A stretch of DNA of 64,000 nucleotides, taken from Agrococcus terreus. GTDB lineage: Bacteria > Actinomycetota > Actinomycetes > Actinomycetales > Microbacteriaceae. The stretch lies in NCBI RefSeq assembly GCF_014645235.1, contig NZ_BMLM01000001.1, positions 930,001 to 994,000 of the forward strand, written 5' to 3'. A program made the translations under genes and the position numbers. This document shows positions 1 through 8,292 of this stretch, in pieces (positions within the stretch are counted from its first letter, which is position 1; each line of letters opens with the position of its first letter). The notes beneath the pieces were generated by a model. The model searched no databases. It was not told the origin of the DNA and saw only the letters and a program-made list of their open reading frames with translations.

Positions 1-2
1 CG

Positions 3-1334
3 CGGCCCGCGGGTGCGGCGACCCTCTTCTACCGCGACATCGTCGGCCAGCCCGTGCGGAACGCGTGGCGCGAGCAGGTGGGCCGCGTGCACAGCGAGGG
101 CGTGCTGCTCGACGCCGCCTCGCCCGCCTGGGGCGTCGACGCCGACGCGCAGGTGCGCGCGATCCCCGTGCGCCGCCGCGAGGCCGAGCCGTCGACGAAC
201 GTGGTCGCCGCGCCCATCGCGGTCATCACGCGGCACGCGAACCACGCCGACATCCGCTCCGCCGGCCGGCAGGAGCGCACCTTCAAGGAGTGCGCCGACG
301 AGCTGTTCCGGATGATCGCCGACGGCGACTTCCCCGACCAGTCGGCGCCCACGGGCCCCCGCCGCGGCGCACCGCGCGTCTCCGACGGCCTCATCCGCCT
401 CGACCAGGCCGGCACCGCGACCTTCGCGAGCCCCAACGCGCTCTCGGCGTTCACGCGCCTCGGCTTCCGCGGCGAGCTCGAGGGTCAGTCGCTCGCCGAG
501 ATCACCACCGAGCTCATCGACGACTCCCACGAGGTCGACGAGACGCTGCCGCTCGTCGTCACGGGGCGCGCACCCTGGCGCACCGACATCGAGACGCGGC
601 TCGTCACGCTCTCGCTCCGCGCGATCCCGCTGCGCCGCGGCGCCGAACGGCTCGGCGCGATCGTGCTCGTGCGCGACGTCACCGACCAGCGCCTCCAGGA
701 GCAGACGCTCATCACCAAGGACGCGACGATCCGCGAGATCCACCACCGGGTGAAGAACAACCTCCAGACGGTCGCGGCGCTCCTGCGCATCCAGTCGCGG
801 CGCACGCAGAGCGACGAGGCGCGCACCGCGCTGCAGAACGCGGAGCGGCGCGTCTCGTCGATCGCCGTCGTGCACGACACGCTCTCGGAGGGACTGAGCC
901 AGTCGGTCGACTTCGACGAGGTCTTCGACCGCTCGATGAAGCTCACGAGCGAGCTCGCGTCCATCCACGGCGCGCAGGTGCGCACCGAGCGTCGCGGCAG
1001 CTTCGGCGTGCTGCCCTCGGGCTACGCGACGCCGCTCGCGCTCGCGCTCACCGAGCTCGTCACGAACGCGGTCGAGCACGGCCTCGCGGGCCGCGACGAC
1101 GGCCTCGTGCGGATCACCGCTGCGCGCGACGACCAGTGGCTCACGGTGCAGGTGTGCGACAACGGCGCGGGACTCCCGCCCGGGCGCGTGGGCTCCGGCC
1201 TCGGCACGCAGATCGTCAAGACGCTCGTGACGGGCGAGCTGTCGGGCTCGATCGACTGGGGCTCGCGCCCGGTCGAGGGCACCGAGGTGACCGTGCGCGT
1301 GCCGCTGAGCTACATCCAGCACGACCGCGGCTGA
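3..1334 (+). CDS. pdtaS: PdtaS-type sensor histidine kinase (5' end outside window)
   Basis: Two-component sensor kinase that normally phosphorylates the ANTAR RNA-binding regulator PdtaR. The reading frame is open from the window edge, so the N-terminus is missing. The first part matches the GAF-like sensor region. A PAS-like region follows (FASPNALSAF), then a HisKA_2 box, EIHHRVKNNLQT, whose histidines are at about nt 741-746. The C-terminus is an HATPase domain (ELVTNAVEHG, DNGAGLP, GSGLGTQIV). The order and wording closely follow Mycobacterium tuberculosis PdtaS as I remember it. The gene faces whiB1 tail to tail, and pdtaS and whiB1 are also neighbours in mycobacteria. About 443 residues are visible, against roughly 500 for the family. 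Confidence 0.93.
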   Translation, partial: RPAGAATLFYRDIVGQPVRNAWREQVGRVHSEGVLLDAASPAWGVDADAQVRAIPVRRREAEPSTNVVAAPIAVITRHANHADIRSAGRQERTFKECADELFRMIADGDFPDQSAPTGPRRGAPRVSDGLIRLDQAGTATFASPNALSAFTRLGFRGELEGQSLAEITTELIDDSHEVDETLPLVVTGRAPWRTDIETRLVTLSLRAIPLRRGAERLGAIVLVRDVTDQRLQEQTLITKDATIREIHHRVKNNLQTVAALLRIQSRRTQSDEARTALQNAERRVSSIAVVHDTLSEGLSQSVDFDEVFDRSMKLTSELASIHGAQVRTERRGSFGVLPSGYATPLALALTELVTNAVEHGLAGRDDGLVRITAARDDQWLTVQVCDNGAGLPPGRVGSGLGTQIVKTLVTGELSGSIDWGSRPVEGTEVTVRVPLSYIQHDRG

Positions 1335-1350
1335 CCGCGGCGGACAAGCG

Positions 1351-1386
1351 ATGAGCGGGGCCGCCCGGGAGGGCTGCCCCGCTCAT
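1351..1386. terminator. Hairpin between convergent pdtaS and whiB1
   Basis: A perfect 11-bp inverted repeat (ATGAGCGGGGC and its complement) with a 14-nt loop lies between the two convergent stop codons. There is no T-run, as is common in high-GC actinobacteria. It probably ends transcription in both directions. Confidence 0.6.
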
Positions 1387-1401
1387 GCGGTGATGCTGCT
1401 G

Positions 1402-1650
1402 TCAGCCGGCGCGGCGAGCACGCGCGGCGCGGCGCTTGAGCGCGCGTCGCTCGTCCTCGGAGAGCCCGCCCCACACGCCCGAGTCCTGGCTGGTCTCGAG
1501 GGCGTACTGCAGGCACTGCTCCGTCACCGGGCACGTCGCGCAGACGGCCTTCGCCTTCTCGATCTGCTCGAGCGCCGGCCCGGTGTTACCCACCGGGAAG
1601 AAGAGCTCGGGGTCGACCGTCAGGCAGGCTGCGTCGTCACGCCAATCCAT
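1402..1650 (-). CDS. whiB1: WhiB1-type iron-sulfur transcription factor
   Basis: Small Wbl-family regulator that carries a [4Fe-4S] cluster and acts with the primary sigma factor. The 82-residue product starts MDWRDDAAC. It has cluster cysteines at 9, 37, 40 and 46 (C-x2-C-x5-C) and the GVWGG turn at 58-62, followed by a basic tail. Length and cysteine spacing match WhiB1. The ATG was chosen because AAGGAG lies a short way upstream and the four-cysteine core begins at once; longer in-frame starts would add unrelated residues. It is convergent with pdtaS and divergent from the membrane gene at 1787. Confidence 0.93.
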   Translation of the reverse strand: MDWRDDAACLTVDPELFFPVGNTGPALEQIEKAKAVCATCPVTEQCLQYALETSQDSGVWGGLSEDERRALKRRAARARRAG

Positions 1651-1786
1651 ACATGTTCTCCTTGTACATTGGAGGGGAAGTGCGCTGACGGGATGCCGCA
1701 GCGCGGGAAGTCTGATGGGCTCGGCTGCGCTGCCGCCCGACTTTCCATGGTTCCACAGCGCCCCCAGAGAGGCAAGGGTCGATTCC

Positions 1787-2185
1787 GTGAGCGAGGCCGC
1801 GCCGGCACGTCCCAGGGCCGCCACCTGGGCGGGTGCGCTGCTGCTCGTCGAGGCGCTCGGCATGATCGGCGTCGCCGTCTACCTGGCGATCGCGTCCTTC
1901 GGCGACCCCATCGAGCACCTCGGCGGCGGGCTCTTCCTCGCGGTGCTGGCCGCGGGCTCCGGGCTGTTCCTCGCGCAGGCGGGCCGGGCGATGCTCGACG
2001 GCCGCGCATGGGCGCGCAGCGCCGCGGTCGTCTGGCAGGTGCTGCAGCTCGGCGTCGCCCTCGGCACGTTCGACGGCGGCGAGGGCCCCGTGCCGCTCGC
2101 GCTCGTGCTCGCGGCGCTCGCGATCGCGGGCATGGTGCTCGTGCTGCGCCGCAGCGTCACCGGCTGGCTGCGCCGCGAGGCGTAG
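1787..2185 (+). CDS. Small membrane protein, four predicted TM helices
   Basis: I do not recognise a named family. The 132-residue product has a short Ala/Pro-rich N-terminus and then four hydrophobic stretches: AGALLLVEALGMIGVAV, GGLFLAVLAAGSGLF, a helix around VVWQVLQLGVALG, and LALVLAALAIAGMVLVL. It ends in a basic cytoplasmic tail. The GTG start is preceded by a purine-rich AGAGAGG stretch; an ATG further upstream in frame would add residues of unlike composition. It is divergent from whiB1. The layout resembles generic actinobacterial integral membrane proteins, and no function can be given. Confidence 0.7.
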   Translation: MSEAAPARPRAATWAGALLLVEALGMIGVAVYLAIASFGDPIEHLGGGLFLAVLAAGSGLFLAQAGRAMLDGRAWARSAAVVWQVLQLGVALGTFDGGEGPVPLALVLAALAIAGMVLVLRRSVTGWLRREA

Positions 2186-2203
2186 CCGCGGCCGCGGGGT
2201 CGA

Positions 2204-2677
2204 TCAGGCCGCGCTGAACCCCAGGCGCTTGTCGAGCATGTCGAGGTGCCCCTTCGCCTTCGTGCTGTAGAAGGCGTGCGTGATGACGCCCTGCTCGTCG
2301 AGCACGAACGTCGAGCGCCGCACGCCCATCACGATCCGGCCGTAGCTGTTCTTCTCGCCGTAGGTGCCCCACGCCTCGTGCACGGCGAGATCGGCGTCGC
2401 TGAGCAGCGGGAAGCCGAGGTCGTCGGCGTCGCGCGCCCGGGCGAGCTTCTCGACCGGGTCCTTCGAGATGCCGACCACCGCGTAGCCGCGCCGCGACAG
2501 GTCGGGCATGCGCTCGGTGAAGTCGCACGCCTGCTGGCGGCAGGCGCTCGTCATCGCCTCGGGGTAGAAGTAGACGATCGCCTTGCGGCCGGCCAGGTCG
2601 GCGAGCCGCACCGTGCGGCCGTCCTGGTCCTGCAGGGCGAAGTCGGGTGCGGGCATGCCGGGCTCGAGGTGCGTCAT
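2204..2677 (-). CDS. bcp: Thiol peroxidase, Bcp/AhpC-TSA family peroxiredoxin
   Basis: Cytoplasmic peroxiredoxin that reduces peroxides using thioredoxin-type donors. The 157-residue product has the peroxidatic motif PEAMTSAC with a second cysteine five residues on (CRQQAC), the arrangement of atypical 2-Cys Bcp enzymes. The remaining thioredoxin-fold landmarks are present (PAPDFALQDQDG, VVGISKDP, RSTFVLD). Length is typical for Bcp. The start at MTHLEPG is favoured because the family begins just before PAPDF. An ATG three codons upstream and another further out are also in frame, so the exact start is uncertain. Confidence 0.9.
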   Translation of the reverse strand: MTHLEPGMPAPDFALQDQDGRTVRLADLAGRKAIVYFYPEAMTSACRQQACDFTERMPDLSRRGYAVVGISKDPVEKLARARDADDLGFPLLSDADLAVHEAWGTYGEKNSYGRIVMGVRRSTFVLDEQGVITHAFYSTKAKGHLDMLDKRLGFSAA

Positions 2678-2760
2678 CCCTGCCATCCAAGCAGGCGGCC
2701 CGTGCGGTGCGCGCACAGGCTCGGAGGCGTGCTAGAGTTGTTCCTCGGCACAGCAGCCAT

Positions 2761-2833
2761 GCACCTCTAGCTCAATTGGCAGAGCAGTTGACTCTTAATC
2801 AATTGGTTCCGGGTTCGAGTCCCGGGGGGTGTA
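2761..2833 (+). tRNA. tRNA-Lys (anticodon CTT)
   Basis: A 73-nt cloverleaf can be folded. The acceptor stem GCACCTC pairs with GGGGTGT (two G-U pairs), the D-loop contains AATTGGCA, the anticodon loop is CTCTTAA with anticodon CTT, and the T-arm is CCGGG-TTCGAGT-CCCGG. CCA is not encoded. A TAGAGT element at 2733-2738 is a plausible -10, and a strong terminator follows. Confidence 0.97.
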
Positions 2834-2838
2834 CGAGC

Positions 2839-2872
2839 AAGGCCCGGTCAGACGCACGTCTGACCGGGCCTT
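2839..2872 (+). terminator. Rho-independent terminator after tRNA-Lys
   Basis: A perfect 15-bp stem (AAGGCCCGGTCAGAC and its complement) with a 4-nt loop (GCAC), followed by a short T tract. Confidence 0.85.
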
Positions 2873-2936
2873 TCGTCATGCCCGCGAGCGGCGGCCGCCG
2901 GCCCGGCTGCGCGCGGGGCGCAGCCGGGGGTGAGGT

Positions 2937-3131
2937 CTACGGCGTCGGCGGCGGAGTCTCGGCCACGGCGACCGGGAGCGGGACGGGTGCGGTCGCGATC
3001 GGGGAGCGGGACCGCGCTCGGCGCACGATCGCGGCTCGGAGCGCGAAGACTCCGACGGCGACGGCGATCGGGAAGAGCGTCAGGACGAGGATGAGGGGCA
3101 GGATCGACGCGAGGTCGACGGGGAGGGCCAC
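2937..3131 (-). CDS. Small single-pass membrane protein
   Basis: A 64-residue open frame starting VALPVDLAS. It has one strong hydrophobic helix (ILPLILVLTLFPIAVAVGVF), then a basic stretch (RRARSR) and a Pro/Val-rich tail. That arrangement suggests a single-pass protein with a cytoplasmic C-terminus. The GTG was chosen because AAAGG lies upstream and it comes just before the hydrophobic helix; an in-frame ATG further upstream is possible. I do not recognise a family. Codon positions follow the local GC3 pattern, which supports coding. Confidence 0.5.
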   Translation of the reverse strand: MALPVDLASILPLILVLTLFPIAVAVGVFALRAAIVRRARSRSPIATAPVPLPVAVAETPPPTP

Positions 3132-3406
3132 GAACGGGCCTTTCTGGTGTGCCAGACAGCGAAGGCGCCACACAAGCGCTGCAAGGTGTCGGAACGAACT
3201 CGACGAGACGTGCGCTGGCTTCCGCCAGATCGGCGGTCGTCGCGTCCACCGTACCCCAGCGCCCCCGTCCCGGCTACGGCGCGGACGTCCGGATGCGTCG
3301 TCCGGTTACGATCCGAAAACGATCTCCGCTCGTCAGCGCGAGCCGCTCCGCCGCATGGCAGGATCCTGAACGTGACGATCACTCACGGAACGGACCGGTA
3401 GTCGCC

Positions 3407-3556
3407 GTGCATCTCGACGAGGAGCTGTGGCCCCCTGTCGTCGCCGCCGCGATCACCGCCTCGGTCGCCGCCACGAGCGTCGGCCTGGCCATCGCCCGAA
3501 GGGCTCGGGGCGCCGAGCCCGAGCCCGTGCGCCCCGACGAGGACCTCGCCCTGTGA
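3407..3556 (+). CDS. Possible small single-pass membrane protein
   Basis: A 49-residue frame starting VHLDEELWPP. It has a hydrophobic segment (VVAAAITASVAATSVGLAI), a basic anchor (ARRARG) and an acidic tail. It ends 15 bp before the stop of the convergent aminotransferase. The start is a GTG without a convincing ribosome-binding site. The 275 bp upstream (3132-3406) are gene-free, and I see only a short CTGGTGTGCCAG palindrome there. Whether this is a real gene is uncertain. Confidence 0.4.
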   Translation: MHLDEELWPPVVAAAITASVAATSVGLAIARRARGAEPEPVRPDEDLAL

Positions 3557-3571
3557 GGGCCGGCCGGACGG

Positions 3572-4795
3572 CTACTGGCGGTACGACGCCAGGAAGTCGC
3601 CGATCCGCCCCACCGCGTCGACGAGGTCGCGCTTCCAGGGGAGCGTCACGATGCGGAAGTGGTCGGGCGTCGGCCAGTTGAAGCCCGTGCCGTGCGTCAC
3701 GAGGATCTTCTGCTGGCGCAGCAGGTCGAGCGCGAAGCGCGCGTCGTCGTGGATCTCGTGCACCTCGGGGTCGAGCCGCGGGAAGACGTAGAGCGCGCCC
3801 TTGGGCGCGACGACCGAGACGCCGGGGATCGACTGCAGCCCCTGCACGGCCGCGTCGCGCTGCTCGAGCAGGCGGCCGCCGGGGAGGATGAGGTCCTCGA
3901 TCGACTGGTGCCCGCCGAGCGCGACCTGGATGCCGTACTGGGCCGGCACGTTCGGGCACAGGCGCGTCGACGCGAGGAGCGTCAGCCCCTCGAGGAAGCC
4001 CTGCGCGTGCGTCTTCGGCCCCGTGATCGCGAGCCACGCGGCGCGGAAGCCGGCCGCCCGGTAGGTCTTCGAGAGGCCGTTGTAGGTGAGCACGAGCAGG
4101 TCGGGCGCGAGCGAGGCGATCGAGGTGTGCTCGGCGCCGTCGTAGAGGATCCGGTCGTAGATCTCGTCGGCGAGGATGAGCAGCGAGTGCTGGCGCGCGA
4201 GGTCGACGATGCCCTGCAGCACCTCGGGGGAGTAGACCGCGCCCGTGGGGTTGTTGGGGTTGATCACGACGATCGCCTTCGTGCGGTCGGTGATCTTCGA
4301 CGCGATGTCGTCGAGGTCGGGCGCCCAGTCGGACTGCTCGTCGCAGAGGTAGTGCACGGGCGTGCCGCCGCCGAGCGACGTCATCGCCGTCCAGAGCGGA
4401 TAGTCGGGGGCGGGGATGAGCACCTCGTCGCCGACGTCGAGGAGCGCCTGCATCGTCATGGTGATGAGCTCGGAGACGCCGTTGCCGAGGTAGACGTCGT
4501 CGACCGTGAGCGGCGGGAAGCCCTCGACGTCCTCGTACCGCGTGACGACGGCGCGGCGTGCGGAGAGGATGCCCTTGGAGTCGGAGTAGCCCTCGGCGAG
4601 GGGCAGGTTGGCGATCATGTCCTGCACGATCGTGTCGGGCGTCTCGAAGCCGAACGGCGCGGGGTTGCCGATGTTGAGCTTCAGGATGCGGTGGCCCTCG
4701 GCCTCGAGCCGCGCGGCCTCGGCGGCCACCGGGCCGCGGATCTCGTAGAGGACGTGCTTCAGCTTCGAGGACTGGTCGAGGGACTTGAGCGCCAT
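3572..4795 (-). CDS. alaA: PLP-dependent aminotransferase, AlaA/AlaT-like
   Basis: Class I/II aminotransferase, most likely making alanine from pyruvate and glutamate. It is 407 residues, close to E. coli AlaA. The PLP lysine is K243 in GLSKTYRAAGF. Other fold-type I landmarks are present (NPAPFGF, NPNNPTGAVYS, ADEIYDRILYD). It lies downstream of the PfkB gene on the same strand, but it has its own -10 element, TAGCAT at 4802-4807, with six bases between it and the ATG, so it may be made from a leaderless mRNA. Substrate specificity is inferred from overall similarity; a tyrosine/valine aminotransferase role is a less likely alternative. Confidence 0.88.
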   Translation of the reverse strand: MALKSLDQSSKLKHVLYEIRGPVAAEAARLEAEGHRILKLNIGNPAPFGFETPDTIVQDMIANLPLAEGYSDSKGILSARRAVVTRYEDVEGFPPLTVDDVYLGNGVSELITMTMQALLDVGDEVLIPAPDYPLWTAMTSLGGGTPVHYLCDEQSDWAPDLDDIASKITDRTKAIVVINPNNPTGAVYSPEVLQGIVDLARQHSLLILADEIYDRILYDGAEHTSIASLAPDLLVLTYNGLSKTYRAAGFRAAWLAITGPKTHAQGFLEGLTLLASTRLCPNVPAQYGIQVALGGHQSIEDLILPGGRLLEQRDAAVQGLQSIPGVSVVAPKGALYVFPRLDPEVHEIHDDARFALDLLRQQKILVTHGTGFNWPTPDHFRIVTLPWKRDLVDAVGRIGDFLASYRQ

Positions 4796-4890
4796 TGCAC
4801 CATGCTAGGCGGGCGCCCGGCGTGCCACTCGGCGCCGACTGGCGCGCCGGGCGCGACGGCGGCACGCGGGAGGCGCGGGCGCCGCGTCGC

Positions 4891-5742
4891 TCAGGGCAGC
4901 TGCAGCAGGCCGCCGGCGGAGCGGGTGGTGGCGGCCGCGACGGCCATCGCGCGCTCGAGGGGCGCCGCCCATCCGGCCTCGTGCTCGTCGGCGGCGACCG
5001 CGGCCGCGAGCGTGGCGAGCACGCTGTCGCCGGCGCCGATCGTGTCGACGAGCGGCGCCTCCAGCTGCGGCACGGCGGCGCGGGCGCAGGCCTCGCGCGT
5101 GCAGATCTCGGCGCCGTCGGGGCCGCGCGTGATGCAGACCGCGCCGGTGCCGGCATCGAGGAGCCGCTGCGCCGTCGCCTCCGGCGGCTCGCCGTAGACG
5201 AGCTCGACGTCCTCGTCGCTGAGCTTGACGAGCAGCGCGCGGGCGGCGAGCCGGTCGAGCCCGGCGGCGAAGCGCTCGGGCGCGCCGGGCTCCTGCAGGT
5301 AGGCGGGGCGCGCGTTGGGGTCGACCATGAGGCGGCCGGGGAGCGCGGCGAGCGGCGCGACCTGCGCCTCGTGCTCGAGCGCGAGGCACGAGACGACCAC
5401 GAGCGGCGCGGCCGCGAGGCGGTCGGCGACGGGGGCGAGGTCGACGAACCGCTCGACGCCCGCACGGTTGAAGCGGTAGCGCATCGTGCCGCCGACGCGC
5501 TCCGCGGTCGCGACCGCCGTGCCGTTCGGCGCGGGCGTCGCCACGAGCTCGACCCCGTGGGCGGCGCAGTGCTCGCGCACCGCGGCGCCGGGCTCGTCGT
5601 CGCCGACCATGGCGACGAGCGTCGCCGGGACCCCGAGCCGCGCGAGCCCCACCGCGACGTTGAGGGCGGCGCCGCCCACGATCGAGGCGCCGTCGACCTC
5701 GTCGACGAGGGCGTCCCCGACCACGAGGACGCGCTCGGTCAC
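4891..5742 (-). CDS. PfkB-family carbohydrate kinase (fructokinase-like)
   Basis: ATP-dependent sugar kinase of 283 residues. It shows the N-terminal GG of the substrate lid (IVGGAALNVAVGL) and the C-terminal PfkB signature DTIGAGDS at 233-240, with D239 as catalytic base. Proline- and alanine-rich inserts seen in fructokinases are absent. The GTG start overlaps the stop of the small upstream gene by four bases (GTGA), so the two are translationally coupled. No sugar transporter or hydrolase is nearby, so the substrate (fructose, ribose or another sugar) cannot be assigned. Confidence 0.85.
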   Translation of the reverse strand: MTERVLVVGDALVDEVDGASIVGGAALNVAVGLARLGVPATLVAMVGDDEPGAAVREHCAAHGVELVATPAPNGTAVATAERVGGTMRYRFNRAGVERFVDLAPVADRLAAAPLVVVSCLALEHEAQVAPLAALPGRLMVDPNARPAYLQEPGAPERFAAGLDRLAARALLVKLSDEDVELVYGEPPEATAQRLLDAGTGAVCITRGPDGAEICTREACARAAVPQLEAPLVDTIGAGDSVLATLAAAVAADEHEAGWAAPLERAMAVAAATTRSAGGLLQLP

Positions 5743-5975
5743 CGCCGCTTGCCCTTGCCCTTGGCGGCGCGCTCGAGCTCGCGCTCGAGCTCCTCCTGCC
5801 GCACGGCCTCCTCGCGCTGCGCGACCGCGCCGATCGCGAGCGCGACGCCCACGCCCCAGCTCACCCAGAGCAGCGCCAGCCGCCAGTCGCGCGGGCCGGT
5901 GCGGGTCGACTTCACGACCGGGATCGCGCTCGTGAGCGCGCTGATCACTCCGGCGTTGAACAGGTACTTGCGCAT
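5739..5975 (-). CDS. Small membrane protein with charged coiled-coil tail
   Basis: A 78-residue product. It begins MRKYLFNAGVIS, has one clear TM helix (ALLWVSWGVGVALAIGAVA) and ends in a Glu/Arg heptad-like segment (REEAVRQEELERELERA) and a Lys-rich terminus. The start is well set by AGGAGG seven bases before the ATG. The stop overlaps the kinase start. I recognise no domain; it looks like a membrane-tethered helix and may be an uncharacterised actinobacterial small protein. Confidence 0.7.
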   Translation of the reverse strand: MRKYLFNAGVISALTSAIPVVKSTRTGPRDWRLALLWVSWGVGVALAIGAVAQREEAVRQEELERELERAAKGKGKRR

Positions 5976-6101
5976 GGTGCCTCCTCGTCGCGACCACGGT
6001 AGCCGCGGCAGGCTGGGTGCGGCATCCGACGGGGCACGGCGGCGCGGCCAGAGCGCGGCGGCGCCTGAGCGGAGCCTGAGCAGGAGCGAGGCCCGCCCTG
6101 C

Positions 6102-6136
6102 TTGACATGGCCGCCGCACAGGCGTTCCATGACATT
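6102..6136 (+). promoter_or_regulatory. Possible promoter in the 306-bp gap before 6282
   Basis: The gap 5976-6281 has no gene. It contains a consensus -35 TTGACA at 6102-6107. The best -10 candidates are weak: TTCCAT at 6125-6130, or GACATT at 6131-6136. CATGG and CCATG form an imperfect inverted repeat across the spacer, and GACAT recurs three times nearby. It could drive the membrane-protein/multicopper-oxidase pair. Confidence 0.35.
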
Positions 6137-6281
6137 GTTCCGAAACTCGCCGCGACATCGTGCCGCGGCCGCGCCCCCGGCCTCGCCGCAACGGTGCGGT
6201 CCCGGGCACCCGGGATCGCGCATCCCGCTCCCTCCGATCGGCCACAGCGCCGACCCTGACGACCCCCACGGAGGAGTCATC

Positions 6282-6737
6282 GTGCGCATCGCCTACCGCG
6301 TCCTCGCGTACCTCATCTGCGCCCTCGTCATGCTCCAGGCGGCCTCGCACGCCTGGGCGTCCGCCGGCATCGCCCTCTTCATCGGCGAGGGCGGCACGCT
6401 CGACCCGAGCGCGGAGGGCCCGCCGCCGTTCCCCGAGGCGCTCGGCTTCATGATCCACGGCATGAACGGCATGTACGCGATCCCGCTCGTCGCGCTCGTG
6501 CTGCTCGTCGTCGCGTTCCTCGCGCGGATCCCCGGCGGCGTCGTGCGCGCCGTGGCCATCCTCGCGCTCGTCGCGCTGCAGGTGACCCTCGGGCTCCTCG
6601 GCCACGAGATGACGGCGCTGGCGTTCCTGCACGGCGTCAACGCGCTCGCGATCTTCGGCGTCGCGCTCTGGGCGGCGCTCCGCGCAGGCAGAACGGATGC
6701 GGTCGAGCCGCGGCGCTCGGCGGTCGGCGTCGCCTGA
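6282..6737 (+). CDS. Four-TM membrane protein upstream of multicopper oxidase
   Basis: A 151-residue integral membrane protein resembling the small DUF6220-like four-helix proteins. The helices lie near YLICALVMLQAAS, GMYAIPLVALVLLVVAF, VVRAVAILALVALQVTL and LHGVNALAIFGVALWAAL. Conserved-looking histidines sit in or near helices (ASHAWAS, GFMIHGMNG, GHEMTALAFLHG), a pattern that could bind haem or metal, though this is only inference. The GTG start has GGAGGAG nine bases upstream. The next gene begins inside its 3' end, so the two are probably co-transcribed and may act together at the membrane. Confidence 0.7.
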   Translation: MRIAYRVLAYLICALVMLQAASHAWASAGIALFIGEGGTLDPSAEGPPPFPEALGFMIHGMNGMYAIPLVALVLLVVAFLARIPGGVVRAVAILALVALQVTLGLLGHEMTALAFLHGVNALAIFGVALWAALRAGRTDAVEPRRSAVGVA

Positions 6738-8289
6738 CGCCGCCGCGGCCGTGCCGGCCGCCGCGCGGGCGCCCGACGGGCGCCGCGCGCGGCTCCGGCG
6801 CGCCCTGCGCGCGCTCGGCCTCGTCGCGGCGGGCGTGCTCCTCGTGGTCGTCTTGGCCGCCTGGGCCGCGAGCATCCGGCCCGGCACCTACTCCTCGATG
6901 GCGATGGGCGTGCCCGACCTCGGCGGCGCTGCGGCGGTCGTCGGCGGCCACGGGCACGGGGGAGCGGAGCCGAGCACCGAGGGCGCTCCGACGACCGCCG
7001 GCACGCCGATCACCGAGCTCGTCGCCGATCCGGCCCGGCCCGCCGACGTGCGCGTCGAGCTCGTCGCGCGCGCCGAGCGCATCGTGCTGCCGGGCGGCGA
7101 GGCGGTCGACGGCTTCACCCTGAACGGCTCGACGCCCGGTCCCGAGATCCGCGCGCGCCAGGGCGAGCTCGTCGAGGTGGCGCTCCGCAACGAGTCGGTC
7201 GCGGCGGGCACGACCCTCCACTGGCACGGCGTCGACGTGCCCGCCGCCATGGACGGCGTCGCGGGCGTCACGCAGGACGCGGTGCCCCCGGGCGGCTCGT
7301 CCACGTACCGGTTCGTCGCCGAGGACGCCGGCTCGTACTGGTACCACGCGCACCAGGTGTCGCACGCGCAGGTGGCCGGCGGCCTCTTCGGCGCGCTCGT
7401 GGTCGAGCCCGCCGAGGCGGCCGAACCGCCGCACGCGCTCGACGTCGTCGCGCTGCTGCACACCTATCCCGGCACGTCCCGCACGCTCGACGGCGTCTCG
7501 GGCGAGGTGCGGCACGTCGCGGCGGCGGGGTCGCTCGTGCGCGTGCGGATCGCCAACACCGACAGCTCGCCGACCGTCGCGTGGGCGAGCGCGCCCTTCC
7601 GCCTGATCGCGATCGACGGCACCGACCTGCACGAACCTGGGCAGGTGGAGGGCCTGCGGGTCGCCGTGACGGCGGGCGGCCGCGCCGACCTCGAGCTGCG
7701 CGTGCCGCCCGGCGGCGCACGCGTGCAGGCGCCGGGCGTCTCGCTCGTCGTCGGCCCGGCGGGGGCCTCGCCGCCCGAGCTCGCGGCGCCCGCCGAGGCG
7801 CTCGATCCGCTCGACTACGGCGAGCCGGCACCGCTCGGCCTCGACGCCGCCGACCCCGACCGCGACTTCGCCTACGACATCGGCCGCATGCCCGGCTTCC
7901 TCGACGGCCGCCCCGGCATCTGGTGGACCATCAACGGCCGGATGGGCGGCGACGTGCCCGCCTACGTCGTCGCGGAGGGCGACGTGGTGCGGATGCGCAT
8001 CGCCAACGGCAGCGGCGAGGTGCACCCCATGCACCTCCACGGCCACCACGCCGTGGTGCTCTCGCGCGACGGCGTACCGGCGTCCGGCAGCCCCTGGTGG
8101 GTCGACTCGCTCGACGTCGGCCACGGCGAGACGTACGAGATCGCGTTCGTCGCCGACAACCCGGGCGTCTGGATGGACCACTGCCACACGCTGCCGCACG
8201 CGGTGGAGGGGCTGCAGACGCACCTCGTGTACGAGGGCGTGACGACGCCCTACCTGCTGGGGCGCGACTCCGGCAACGAGCCCGAGTAG
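6697..8289 (+). CDS. Membrane-anchored multicopper oxidase
   Basis: Extracytoplasmic laccase-like copper oxidase, 530 residues. A basic N-terminus precedes one TM helix at about 39-58, then a His/Gly stretch (GGHGHGG). The four copper-ligand motifs are all present: HWHG (175-178), WYHAHQ (215-220), HPMHLHGHH and DHCHTLPHAVEGLQTHL near the C-terminus. So T1, T2 and T3 sites should be intact. The ATG overlaps the preceding gene by 41 bases; a GTG at 6751, just after that gene's stop, is an alternative start. It may oxidise cuprous copper or phenolics. It converges on the gene at 8293 with only three bases between stops. Confidence 0.88.
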   Translation: MRSSRGARRSASPDAAAAVPAAARAPDGRRARLRRALRALGLVAAGVLLVVVLAAWAASIRPGTYSSMAMGVPDLGGAAAVVGGHGHGGAEPSTEGAPTTAGTPITELVADPARPADVRVELVARAERIVLPGGEAVDGFTLNGSTPGPEIRARQGELVEVALRNESVAAGTTLHWHGVDVPAAMDGVAGVTQDAVPPGGSSTYRFVAEDAGSYWYHAHQVSHAQVAGGLFGALVVEPAEAAEPPHALDVVALLHTYPGTSRTLDGVSGEVRHVAAAGSLVRVRIANTDSSPTVAWASAPFRLIAIDGTDLHEPGQVEGLRVAVTAGGRADLELRVPPGGARVQAPGVSLVVGPAGASPPELAAPAEALDPLDYGEPAPLGLDAADPDRDFAYDIGRMPGFLDGRPGIWWTINGRMGGDVPAYVVAEGDVVRMRIANGSGEVHPMHLHGHHAVVLSRDGVPASGSPWWVDSLDVGHGETYEIAFVADNPGVWMDHCHTLPHAVEGLQTHLVYEGVTTPYLLGRDSGNEPE

Positions 8290-8292
8290 GGC

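Noticed and set aside
2647-3369. A plus-strand open frame that reads through tRNA-Lys
   Set aside because: It crosses a folded tRNA and its terminator and shows no protein-like composition.
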